This document shows positions 12,989 through 23,102 of a DNA stretch of 64,000 bases, piece by piece (the stretch's first letter is position 1; every line of letters starts with the position of its first letter). Location of the stretch: positions 6,465,676-6,529,675 of the forward strand of contig CM055097.1 in the NCBI GenBank assembly GCA_029204225.1, written 5' to 3'. This stretch comes from Diphasiastrum complanatum (lineage: Eukaryota; Streptophyta; Lycopodiopsida; Lycopodiales; Lycopodiaceae). The notes beneath the pieces were generated by a model that worked only from the letters and a program-made list of their open reading frames with translations, made no database searches and was not told where the DNA came from. The translations under genes and the position numbers were made by a program.

Positions 12989-14140
12989 CTATTCCTTCTT
13001 TATCATATATAATAATATCTGCATCCGAGCAACCTGAAAGGCTGTTAAAGCAGGAGCATTTTGTTTTTTAGGACCCTCGATTTCAAGTGCAATGCTTACA
13101 CCGTTCTGTACATAGGTTCTGATCAACTCTTGCTGAAATCTATATACATCGTCAGGAGTATACGGCTCAAGAGTGAACTGTCCTCACAAAACACGTGAAT
13201 CAGCAAATTACAAACAATGATAGTAAAGAAATATGAATCAGAATGAGAGGAATTACAAATAAACAAAATATTACCTTTTCAATATCTACATCCACTTGTA
13301 AATTATACCACTCAAAAAAGAATTTTGTATTATACAAGATGAACCATGCACAACTGAAAGCATCCATTTGTTGTACACACTGCATATATTGAACGGAAAT
13401 TAGTAATATCATGACAAAATTAATTTATGCTACGATGATAGATTTAAACTAAAAAACAAATACATGTATATCAGAGATAAATTGAATATACCTTGAGAGA
13501 TTTAATGGTTATCTCTCCAATTGAAGTTGCCATTGTCGGTATTTCTCGAACGACATCATGAAGTAGAGAATCAAATTCTCTATGTGTATTAGCAACTGAG
13601 TTTACTTTTATACATAGAAAATTTGATACTCCCTCTTTATTTATCTTTACAGAAAGAATGTTCAGGCTCCAATGTCGACTGCAACAATCAAAATACAAAT
13701 ATCGATAAATCCTTACTTATTAAAGCAATGCCGACTGCAACAATCCAAATTAAAACAACAAAAACAAATGAGCAATCCTTACTTATTCTCATATAAAATC
13801 ACATAAAATTTTGTCACTGGACTGCATTCGATGAAATATACAGCCTTATCAAAATTGGCATCTTTTGCCTTCATCGCTCCCATATGAATGGACTAACAAC
13901 AAAAACTACACCATGAGAATCGGAACTAATACTATGCTGCAAAAAACATCCTCCGGTTTCTACTATTATTACATCTGTAATCTTTGATGTTTTATGTTTC
14001 AGCTCGGCACAAAATTTGGGACCTAATCTAAAGCTTCTATGTGAATCTAGAAGAAAGAAATCAAAATAATTGTCGAGAAGATCAATCTTATTAGCTAAGT
14101 AAGCCTTGTACTGGTTATAATGGTCGGAATCAAAATAAAC
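12989..14140 (-). pseudogene. exons 2-5: Ulp1/SENP-like cysteine protease domain
   Basis: Exon 2 (14,140-13,783) opens VYFDSDHYNQYKAYL and ends with a GTAAGG donor; its frame slips by one near 13,875. Exon 3 (13,678-13,492) starts with RHWSLNIL, matching the catalytic His-Trp of C48 proteases. The usual Asp position reads Asn in KVNSV, as far as I can align it. Exon 4 (13,379-13,275) has QQMDAFSCAWFIL, matching the Gln oxyanion residue and catalytic Cys of the Q-x5-C motif. Exon 5 (13,177-12,989) ends with a conserved-looking tail and TAG. Introns are 77, 104, 112 and 97 nt, all GT-AG. His, Gln and Cys are present, so the fold was probably under selection until recently. Confidence 0.6.
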
Positions 14141-14217
14141 CTGTGCACAAGATCGTATGAAATTCTGACAAAAAGATTATGTACATGAGCAGAAAGAGAA
14201 GTAGATACAATATTTAC

Positions 14218-14907
14218 AGATTTTTTGGTTATTTTGTCGAGCTCCTCTTGGATAATCATCACTTTTGGTGAAGAAACCTTCTGAGGAGCTGGATGAATAA
14301 CATGAGAAGGAGAGGGTGATTCTCGGTCTGAATCAGATTCTTCAACATCTGATTCAGAGTTCAGAACGATGCGGGATCTCTTGGCAGGCATAACTCTAGG
14401 AAGAAGGAAAGCAGCTGGCCTTTGAGATCCAGCTTTCTTGAGAACCGACTGCTTCCTTTTCCACCTAGAGGTAGTCGGCAAGTTTGTTCTATCCAGAGGC
14501 AGATCTCTGGAGGTGCTGGCATTATCCACATGCAAACTAGAATAACGGTCCCGAAGTCTTTTGAGAATGACGAAACCTTTTGGCATGATGGTGACACGCT
14601 TACCATGCACTACCAAAAAATAGGTATCCTCAAAAGATTGGGCCAAAAAGTCTTCTGCAGCACCCTATAAGGCCTACATGGTTTTCACGGCAAAACGAAT
14701 ATTTAGCCCAAATGACATAGTGACATTCTTGACAGATTGGCCGAAAGGAACTCTAGGGATCAGTAGTTCAGTTGATCTCTGGAGTTTTCTAATCTCCCTC
14801 AGCCAGACCTGCATTCTATCACATCTACGGCCAGTACCATGGGGAACACGGACATGGGATGGCTGTACAGTGGTTATGACACGGACAGTGGATTTGGTCC
14901 TAGCCAT
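14218..14907 (-). pseudogene. exon 1: divergent histone H3-like domain plus acidic/basic linker
   Basis: The exon starts MARTKST as H3 does. The tail is short, about 34 residues against 47 before LREIRK in canonical H3, and Lys9 and most modifiable lysines are absent. The fold follows: LREIRKLQRSTELLIP at codons 36-51, a GAAEDFL helix near codon 85, FEDTYF, and KRVTIMPK at 103-110. ELLIP followed by PF recalls centromeric CENH3, but loop 1 has canonical H3 length. Codons 78 and 81 are TAG; 81 aligns with a conserved H3 Gln. Beyond the fold come basic patches (RWKRKQ, PAKRSR), a Ser/Asp/Glu-rich stretch and a phase-0 donor (GTAAAT) after codon 230. The H3 family call is firm; subtype is not. 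Confidence 0.75.
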
Positions 14908-14989
14908 CATTCTTAGAATCAAAAAAAGTAAATTAGAAAAAATAAAGTTTGAACCCAAGAACATGGAATGAGAACAAAAACATTTGCGA

Positions 14990-15789
14990 TCAGAAAGCAC
15001 TTGAGATCGATACCAGAACTGAATATCGGTTTCAAGCGCAAGATAGATAGAGAATATGTGCAAAAAAGAGATCCACGTTCAAAAGCGATATTGGAATCAC
15101 AGCGGTATTGGTCTCGAGTGCACGGTGAGAAGGCGGAGTATTTTGCGAAGAGAGAGTGCGCTTGAGAGCGATATTGGGAGCGAAACCCGAAAATTCCGAG
15201 GGTGTATATATAGGAAATTTTTGCACATGTGAAAAAAATGGTTGATGACATGTGTCGACATCTAACAAGTCCACGTGGATTGTCTATACTGACAATGATG
15301 ACTCAATTATGAGGCCACATGGGTCGGGACATGTGCATGAATCAGATTTGGACACGTGTCATTCGACACATGATAAATGTCAAATCAATCTTTGTTTGTA
15401 TGGCAAAATATTAATGATGAATCATGCGTCGACACGTGTCCTTTTGGAACTCCAAACGTGCAAAAAAAATTTATAAATAGGTCATTTTCAGTGCAAATTT
15501 TCACGCAAATTTTTTATTTCTTATCCGGATATCGATTTCAAGCGCGCCCTTTCCACTGTTTACACTCTGTTGACCTACTTGCACCTGGAACCGATACTGC
15601 CTGATCCAGTATCGCATTCAAGCGCACCTTATATCTCATTTTTTTTCTGATCTTTGTACATGCGCTCGGACCTATACCTTGTTTTCTTATGTCTCTTTCG
15701 AACGCACATTGCCTTGAGATTCTTGTCTGACCTGTATTTTGCACCTAAGAGCGATATTGGAAATTTCACATCTGTATTTTTTGTTCAAA
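14990..15789. promoter_or_regulatory. mirror-symmetric divergent promoter region
   Basis: The interval between the minus gene (start 14,907) and the plus ORF (start 15,790) is an imperfect inverted repeat centred near 15,330. Each half has, moving outward, GTCGACAC(A/G)TGTC, a GTGCAAAAA-like run and a TATA-like box: minus TATATATA at about 15,205-15,212, plus TTTATAAATAGG at about 15,470-15,481. The motif ATATCG-N-TTTCAAGCGC or its complement occurs at about 15,023, 15,078, 15,158, 15,529, 15,608 and 15,747. This suits a bidirectional promoter or a transposon's internal binding repeats. Confidence 0.55.
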
Positions 15790-16778
15790 ATGTCTAATTT
15801 CGATTCTAATTTATTTTCTTTTTTTCATGAATTTGATATTAGTGATAATTTAGAGAATTTCAAATCTTTTTTTTCTCCTTTTTTTTTATTCTTCCTTCTA
15901 ATATTGAGGGTCCTGGTGTGGAAGTATTTTCTGAGATTTATCTCAGATTTAAGTCTCTACTTAGTACTCTTTTATTCAAATCTTAAAATAAGGACATGAT
16001 TCGTTATCAAAACCTGGTGGCACTCAACAAGCATAGCTATAAAGCTAAGTTTGACAGAATGTTCACCAAGTTACATAATGATTTCAAGTCTGTAGATGAG
16101 TGCCCAATTCACAATAAAAAATGTAGATTTGTTGATTTTCAGTCTGTATTTTTTTTTTCCTTTTGTTAAATATTTCTGACGATTTGGAAGTTGGTCGTTC
16201 CACTTTCGAAGCTGCTTCTTCCAATGGTACAAAGTCTGAAAAGTCGAAGATTGTAGATATAGATACTTTTTTTATTGATACGAACGTTAGTTTAGATGAC
16301 TGTACAGATTTTGATCCTGCATGAAACAGGACATCGTTTATTGGCCCTAGAACTCCCAACACCCTTTCTCCTTCTGATAAATGTCTTATCACATTGCCTA
16401 CTTATAATATAGATAATAATTCTTTTTTGACATTATAGGATATATCGAATCTTTTTTATTTCACCTGAGACTCTTTGCATTTTGAGCAAAGAGCTTGATG
16501 AATTTTTAGATATAATTGATTTTGATGCCGATGATCTTCTCCTTGGTGTTGACAATGTACATAATGATGAGCTTTACTCAGGGAAAGATTATTTAAAAAT
16601 GGTTGTGGAGGAAATGCACAATAAAGAAGATGATCTACCTTCTGAAGAGGAGTTTCTTAGAATTCAAAGTCAGCTTAGTTTTTCAAAACCAACTATCTAT
16701 TCACCAACTAAATTGACATCAAGAAGTGGACATGATATTGATGGAGAGACAACAACCAAGGAAGACAATGCTGAATGA
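15790..16778 (+). pseudogene. acidic protein of unknown function, divergent partner of the H3-Ulp1 gene
   Basis: ATG 15,790 follows the plus-side promoter half. The reading begins MSNFDSNLFSFFHEFDI and is rich in Phe, Asp and Ser. It changes frame at T-runs (near 15,870-15,890 and 16,150-16,160) and has stops near 15,985 and 16,322, so either introns or indels lie inside. The last part, 16,482-16,778, is open and acidic (LDEFLDIIDFDADDLLLGVD and DDLPSEEEFL). A GTAAGT-like donor sits at the end of this frame. I recognise no domain; position and shared promoter suggest it belongs to the same unit as the H3-Ulp1 gene. Confidence 0.4.
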
Positions 16779-17296
16779 GTAAGTTTTGTATCTTATTATG
16801 GACTAGTAGATTTGTTATGTCAAATTATGTACTGGAGCTTACTTTGGATTTTTTCACTTCAATTTTTCTTTTCACTTCAAGAAACAATTTTTCTTTTGCA
16901 ATTCGTCGAGGAGGGCAGAGATCTTCTGCAAGAGAATTTTCAAGAGATCATGCACTTGGGTTTCATCTTGTATTTTCAAGTGTTGACCATTCAAAATTTC
17001 ATCAACATGGTGAGACAATGATTATAGCAATCTAGGCATTGTCTCATTTTCTTGGAGGACATAATTTTAATAAGGTGCATAAAATAATTCTTGTAAAGAA
17101 AACTATTGCACTTAAAATTTTAGAATATGGACCAGTGAATTCCATGCTCAAATCATCTCATTTTGCATTGTATGCTGCTTACGTTGATCTGAGTAAGCAT
17201 GAAAACTATGAGCTGTTGGATCCATATGAAAGAAAAAAATTGTTGCATGATTCTAAGTTGCAACTTTCATTAGAAAAAGTATCGGAAGCAGAGTAG
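16779..17296 (+). other. possible further exons of the acidic gene
   Basis: Two open stretches have coding-like composition: near 16,900-17,020 (reading EEGRDLLQENFQEIMHLGF) and 17,039-17,296 (86 codons ending KVSEAE and a stop). An AG acceptor follows a T-rich tract near 16,880. No domain recognised, and exon borders are uncertain. Confidence 0.3.
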
Positions 17297-17339
17297 ATAT
17301 TGCTGAATTGTACTTTGTAAATATTTTCATTTAATGTAC

Positions 17340-20117
17340 AAAATTTTATTGTGTGTCTATTGCCTATTGGCTTGTATAAAGCTGCATGCTTTTTGAAATT
17401 TTTTTATAATCCGTCGATTTTGTATTATGACAAATTTGGGTTCTTTTGTAAAACCATTGGAAAAGTTGCAGTATATAGTTGTTCTTTGTCCTAGTCCCGC
17501 CATGTTGTGTACTTTTATAAAATGCCGCTCTTGCTTGTCAATGAGATTTTTCCATTCCTTGTGATGACCATATGCTAAGACTTCCACTATTTCTTGAAAA
17601 GAATGTCGAATGATGTCGTAATATGTGCTGCATGTCATAAAAACATAAGCTAAATCAGTACCAAAAGTATCTAATTTAATTGCACATATTTGTCCATAGT
17701 AGTGTAACATCAAAATCTTACCATATAATGTGTTATATGATTAACACCCCATGCACTTCGAACTGCATCCACAAATTCACTAGTTGTTTTCTGTATCATT
17801 TGTACATCAATATTTGAAAATTTATCTTTTCTCAAGTATTTCACCATGTTGTCTAATTTTTTCCAAACTTCTACCTTGTGTATACGAGTAGAACCTTCTT
17901 CTTCAAAATCTTGAGTTGCTGCAATAATCTCTTTCCAAACTGAGTATTGAATCTTGGATTGTTTGCCAAAATAATTTGATAAGAATCTTCAAGCTTTGGA
18001 TCCTCCAATGCTCGACTCACATGGAATATTTCTTGTTTTACTTGATAGGTTGTCGTCTTTTTTTATTTTAACGTGGCCTTTATGTAAGCTTGCTTTAGAC
18101 AACACATCCTCTAATCCTAAAATAGCTTCCTTCGCATCTGCCTCTGGTTCCATGCAAATAAGATGTGAAGATATATTGTTTTTTCTATAATACGTACCTC
18201 TACATGCAATGTACAAATATGAACATTCTACAGATTTCCAATTAGGATTTTTTCGATCTCTTAATATTCCTGTACTCCTTGTCATATCTTTTGTTGTCTT
18301 CATGTAGTACAAACAATGGTGTTTAGAGTTAGCGCCATGGGATACATTGAACATACATTTTAATGTCTTCATATCTCCCACTAAATGTCATTCAATGTTA
18401 TAGGTGCCAATTCCAGAAATAATGAGTGGAACTCCCTCCATGTGATTTTTTATGGTGGCAGGATATGACGTTCTATTAAATATTCATGAGAAAATGTCAT
18501 GGTCTTCTTTGATCACCTATAAGAGAATACAAAAACGTGATTAGCCTCATAATATTAACACAGAGAAGATTTCCTAGATGAAATCCATATTAAAATGATT
18601 ATCCCTATTGATTATGAAAAGGAACTGCTATATCTGAAATGTTGCCAACCACCAGATATCATTTTCAGATTGAACACTGAAATTGGAACCTTCTGAGTCT
18701 TTTGAATTTGAAAGTGCTCCATTCATAATCATGAGATTACTCTTTCCATTTTTTGTCCTTTTATAATTTTAGACTCATCTAACTTGAGAACAACTATCAA
18801 CTTGTTATTGACATTCTCATTTGTAATGCCGTAAAAATTTATGATGAATATTAGTAACTGATTAATGTCAATAAATAAATTGTTGGAATTGTTATATGCT
18901 AGACTTTCTCCTTTCGAGCAATACACTTCATTGATAGGAGATGGATTACCAACTATTGTCTGCATACCTTGGTTTAACATGTCTCTTTTCTTTTTGAGAT
19001 GAATGGTCGTGGAATTGGAAATTTTTTAATATAACCTGTGCAAATGTCTCCTTTATCATCTTAAACATTGTTGCATATGCTTCTCTACTAATGCTAGAAA
19101 AGTCACATGCCCCCTGAAGCAATGTAGTGTCTAATATTTTTCCAACTTCATTCATAATGCTATCAGTAATTCATTTTGTTATTGTTTAACATTGATTTCA
19201 TAGATTTAGAAGTCAAGATAGAGCCTAGTGATTTTCTATCAAAATCTCATCAGCCAAATGGTCTTCAACAACCAATGCTGATCTGCATTACAAGCATAAT
19301 ATTTATGAAAATGTCAGTAGAAATTCGGACACTCATAGTATTCACAGCAGTATAATAAACAAATCAACAAAAAATTGAAATGAATAAATAACAAAAACTA
19401 GTGATTATGAATGAATCAAAAAGTTCAAGCAATATTCAATACCAAATAAGCTATAACTTACTTGAATGCACAGATTCGTCTTTTTCTATGACCTCCTCTG
19501 GATGATAGATCACATATATCCTTGTTTACCAGTCTTTTTCTCTTGTTGCTTCAGACCTTTCTGTTGAGCACATCCGTATCTTTAACAAGAGACAAATATG
19601 AGATACGCATGGATTGAAATGCAATTTTTATCTCATCATTACTAGTTGTATAATGATGCAAAGAAAATTTCAACCTTTGGATATCCTTCTTGAGCATCTC
19701 ATTTTCATCGAAACAAGTTTTAAACTTTGTAGATTTTTCTTCACACTCCTTTGATATTTTTCTTGATTCCTCTTCCAAATAATGTATTCTTTGCATTGAA
19801 TGTGCATTCCCATAGAGCATCAAATTCTCACAGTAATCCAAAAGGCCATTTTTACCATGACACATATAGATTATTAACTGACTCACCGAATGAAAATCTG
19901 AATGTTGCAATGAACATGGATCAATAAGATACAATGTTCCTGATGACCATAAATCTACATGCTTTAGATTTTTCTCCCTGTATTGGACCATATCAGAAGT
20001 TGACAATTTGGGTTGCTTTGAATTTCTTGTCCTGAGCGGAGCATATTCTGGTGACAGATCCACATGAAGATGATAAAGCTTTGTCATTGAGTACAATAGT
20101 ATAGTAACAAACAACAC
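17340..20117 (-). pseudogene. multi-exon coiled-coil / transposase-like protein, decayed
   Basis: The minus strand holds several open blocks in order. 20,117-19,462 is a Glu/Lys-rich helical block followed by basic NKRKRL and GHRKRRIC, ending at a strong GTAAGT donor (19,461-19,456), with one TGA inside. Next come blocks near 19,155-18,946 and 18,980-18,729, then 18,450-17,989 and 17,980-17,357. One block has IE-stop-HLVGDMKTLKCM followed by GANSKHHCLYYMK, a pattern I associate with transposase-like proteins of several eukaryotic DNA elements (Gly-Asp-x-Lys, then Cys pair). Stops replace likely Trp codons. Family assignment is a guess; exon borders are only partly resolved. Confidence 0.4.
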
Positions 20118-20282
20118 AATGACAATAACAAAGCTGGAGATGGCGCTAACGACTCTGCTGGAGATAGAGATGGCGCTAAACAGATGCCTGTGGGATTATT
20201 CCATTCCTACGAGTAGCAAATAATCTAGAGCTAGATAATCAACAGATTGTAGCTAATAGATTATTCCATCTAGAACAACTTT
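20118..20282. other. junction between the gene group and gypsy sequence
   Basis: Contains two GGAGATGGCGCTAA units (about 20,134 and 20,168). No gene. It may mark the right border of the unit to the left. Confidence 0.3.
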
Positions 20283-20573
20283 GTGAAAGGGGACGGATTA
20301 ACATCCATGCTCAACAAGTCCACAAATGTCGAGAAGGCATGTCATGATCAATCATTAAAGCTCAAAGAGTTCCAGATTGGAGACAAGGTCCTCTTATACC
20401 AAGCCAAAACTTTTAAGGACAAACTGAAATTTTTTTGGACAAGGACCTTATGTAATTTAAAAAATATTTGCCTTTGGATATGTACAACTCCAAACCCTAC
20501 TTTAGACACTATGGTCAATGGAAGCAGACTCAAAAAGTACAACGAACTCTGTTTTTATCTTGATATGTACTAA
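20283..20573 (+). pseudogene. pol: Ty3/gypsy integrase C-terminal fragment
   Basis: The translation matches the end of plant gypsy integrase: LKLKEFQIGDKVLLYQAKTF followed by KLKFFWTRTL and, after a scrambled part, MVNGSRLKKYNE. The GDKVLLY and VNGSRLK blocks are hallmarks of this C-terminal domain, which contacts DNA during integration. The upstream catalytic core is absent, so only the last segment survives. Confidence 0.75.
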
Positions 20574-21030
20574 GTTAGTTTTATTCCCTAAATTTTGTTA
20601 TTTATTTATGTTTGCGTAGGAACTCTGATTCACTCTTCTCCACTTTTCAACATCTCATCAAGCTCACATATGCTCGTGAATTGTTGTTATGTATATACAC
20701 ATGAAACAGTTACACATTAGAGAAAATATGGGCCCAAAGAGGGCCCTATAAGAAATGCCATGTAGGAGAGAGAAAAATAACTATAAAGTTATTATAATAT
20801 CATTTTTTAACTTCTTTACACATCGGCCTGCAGTACTTTCCATGTAAATGAATGCATCTTAGTTTAGTCACATCAAACTTCACTGGTGCTTGATCATAGT
20901 TAAAATATAATTTTTAAAATGCTGAAATATTCCCTCCCAATAGTTGTAAACACTCAAAAATTTGAATTCGGGGTGACATTTCTGAAACAAAGCCTATGCC
21001 ATCTCTATCTCCAGGGTAAAAACGACTTCT
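20574..21030 (+). other. 3' non-coding segment before an LTR
   Basis: AT-rich, no ORF of interest; lies between the integrase end and the LTR start as expected for a gypsy 3' untranslated region. Confidence 0.4.
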
Positions 21031-21822
21031 TGTTGAGGGTATTACAGTGTAAATAAATAAATTAGCTGGAAATAGTTGTGAGGGTCGTGGGATCCTGTGT
21101 GCGTAAGCCCATGGCCTAATGAGCACTTGTAAATAAATAATTTTGGACATAAACTTGACTTTGGGCCATGTGATTAAAAATAATATTAGAAGGCCAAAGT
21201 TAAGCTTAAACTTAAGTTTCTAAGTTTGTGAAGTAGTCAAAGGTCAAATGGTGGTAGGTGGAGTGTGCTTCTTCCTACACCATAGATTTGTTTGTGCTTC
21301 TTGTGAAGGGTGTGGATTTCAATCCCACCTTCTTGCAAGTAGCCAATAGGAAGCAAGGGGCAAGGGCCACCCCAAATGATAAAAAGACACCATTTCTAAC
21401 CCTTTTTCATGCTTAAAAGAGAGGAGGAGACTCTACTATTTTGTGAGCTCAAGCATCCTCATTTGCCAATCAATCTTGCTTATGCTTTTTGTGTGATTTG
21501 CTTATTGTTCTAGTTACCAATGTTCTTGCTTTTTGCTAGTTGTGGTTTTTCCATAAGCATTACATTGAGCATTTGAGCTAACTTCCATCTCTACTCTCTT
21601 TCTCTATCTCTATCTTTCCTTCTCTCTTTATCCCTTAACCCTCAATCATGATGAATGTATGAGTTTAGAGTTAGTGGAAGTAGAGTTAAGATTGGGTAGT
21701 ATTAAAGGAAAATTAGTAAGCATCTAAATTAGCAACTAAGTATAGTTAGTACCCTATCCTTGTGTTCTAACCCTTCATGACAAGCAGAGGGCTGCTCACC
21801 GACCAAGCTACACATCTTGTAG
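21031..21822 (+). repeat. LTR of Ty3/gypsy-type element (Y-related LTR family)
   Basis: Starts TGTTGAGGGT and ends just before a PBS at 21,823. Its 5' part resembles the Y LTR (TGTTGGAGGGT at 51,195, plus a CCTGTGTGCGTAAG-like segment against CCTGCGTGTGTAAG). Its 3' part (from about 21,590, CT-rich then a GAGTTAGTGGAAGTAGAG-like segment) reappears at 49,232-49,520. It may serve as 3' LTR for the integrase fragment to the left and 5' LTR for the gag to the right. Confidence 0.6.
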
Positions 21823-21842
21823 TGGCATTGTTGCCAAGGATA
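21823..21842 (+). other. primer-binding site, Asp-tRNA-like, degraded
   Basis: TGGCATTGTTGCCAAGG resembles TGGCGCCGTTGCCGGGG, the PBS common in plant Tat/Athila gypsy elements, with several substitutions. Confidence 0.6.
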
Positions 21843-22099
21843 GGCTATCACTAACTAACTTTAGTTGTTCTTTTAGTTGTTTTTGCTTTTTAGAGTGTTT
21901 TTAGGTGGATTTTGGGATTTATTTTAGCTTGTTTTGTGTGCTTTTTTGTGCTTGGACAATATACTAGCGGAGGAGGTGTGGAAGGGTAGTGAGGAGACCC
22001 AAAATAGCTTCTAAGCACTTGGCATCCACTTACAACCTCAAATCTATTTCTAGAGAGAAAAGAGACCAAAATCTCATCCGACTTTGTCTCAAAAACCAG

Positions 22100-22201
22100 T
22101 GGGAACCAACCTTCGCATGACTGGCAACAGCTCTAGGGTACTATCCCAGACCTGCATATAAGCATGCGTAGGCTACTTTCCAATAGATTTGGAAAAAACA
22201 G

Positions 22202-22239
<38 letters not shown>

Positions 22240-22915
22240 CCATAAAATTTCAAAAAACCCTCGTAGAAATAAAAAAAAATTCCAAACTATAAACTAACCT
22301 TCGTAGAGGCTACGAAAGTTCCATCTCAGTGAGACAAGGACACAACAAAGCTTACAAAAGTTAGTTAGATGTTTAAACCCATGTGCGAAGGTTCCTAGGA
22401 TAAAAAAGACTGGAAAATTAGGCTGAACCTTCAGTTATAGTGACAAGTAACCTTCGTAGAGGATTCTGAAGTTCTATCTCAGTGAGAAAAAGACACAAAA
22501 TACAAAAGAGCCTGCAAGAGTTAGTTTCATTCTAGTGAGCAGAAAAGTGGATTTAAGTGCTTAAAGATCACTAAAATTTGAAGATCCAATAGATCCACTT
22601 AGAAGTAACCTTTGCAGACCATCCCAATGTCTTCAAAATTCCACTTTACATCAATGATGAAGCGTTCGAAAGTTAGTTTTAACTAGTGATTTTAAACCTT
22701 CGTAGACAGCAATAACTTCTTGATCTATAAGAAAGAGCCCTTCCCCCTTGGAATAGAGTCAGACCCATACCAGATCCGCTCCTGACAAGTCTACAAAAGT
22801 TAGTTTCCAATAGATTTGAAGAAAACAAAGTTTTTTGACTAAAAACATTGAAAGAACTTTTGCACAACCAAGCCTTGAAGTGGGTAATCTTTGCAGATAG
22901 GTTCAATAGTTAGAT
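22100..22915 (+). repeat. degenerate repeats in the gypsy leader
   Basis: AACCTTCGTAGA or a close variant recurs at about 22,109, 22,295, 22,448, 22,606 and 22,694, with a weaker one near 22,884. Each is followed within about 60-120 nt by AAAGTTAGTT. The spacing is near 90-190 nt. Confidence 0.6.
22202..22235. repeat. poly-A run, 34 nt
   Basis: Uninterrupted adenines inside the gypsy leader, within the leader repeats. Confidence 0.95.
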
Positions 22916-23102
22916 CTGTACTAGATCCAGCACTGTAAAATTCTTAGGCCAATCAAAGCAAGGAGTAAAAAGTTATCGAGGAAAAATCATTGTAAGAGGC
23001 CTAAAACACTTTTGGCCAACAAAATTGATCAACAAATCCTCATAGATCTAGATAGATTTCCACAAATCTACCAAGATCCAGCTACCCTGGACTCTTTACT
23101 GA

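Larger units (their letters stand above)
12989..14907 (-). pseudogene. histone-H3-like fold joined to a Ulp1-like cysteine protease, five-exon model
   Basis: Reading the minus strand, five exons join in frame at GT-AG sites: 14,907-14,218, 14,140-13,783, 13,678-13,492, 13,379-13,275 and 13,177-12,989. The first encodes an H3-like histone fold plus a charged linker; the others encode a protein resembling Ulp1/SENP (C48) proteases, which cleave SUMO-like tags. Phases agree at every junction (0, 2, 0, 0). Breaks are two TAG codons in the histone fold (14,674-14,676 and 14,665-14,667) and one apparent 1-nt frameshift near 13,871-13,880. Ulp1-like domains in plants are often carried by transposons such as KAONASHI-type MULEs; I do not know one joined to a histone. 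Alternatives: two adjacent genes, or a fusion specific to this locus. Confidence 0.6.

Noticed and set aside
16084-16392. 102-codon minus-strand ORF inside the acidic gene
   Set aside because: Shadow of the plus-strand reading, which has the better coding composition and a promoter upstream.
13000-20200. CRISPR-like or bacterial origin for the unusual genes
   Set aside because: GT-AG introns, TATA-type promoters and the surrounding plant retrotransposons point to nuclear plant DNA; no direct-repeat/spacer array is present.
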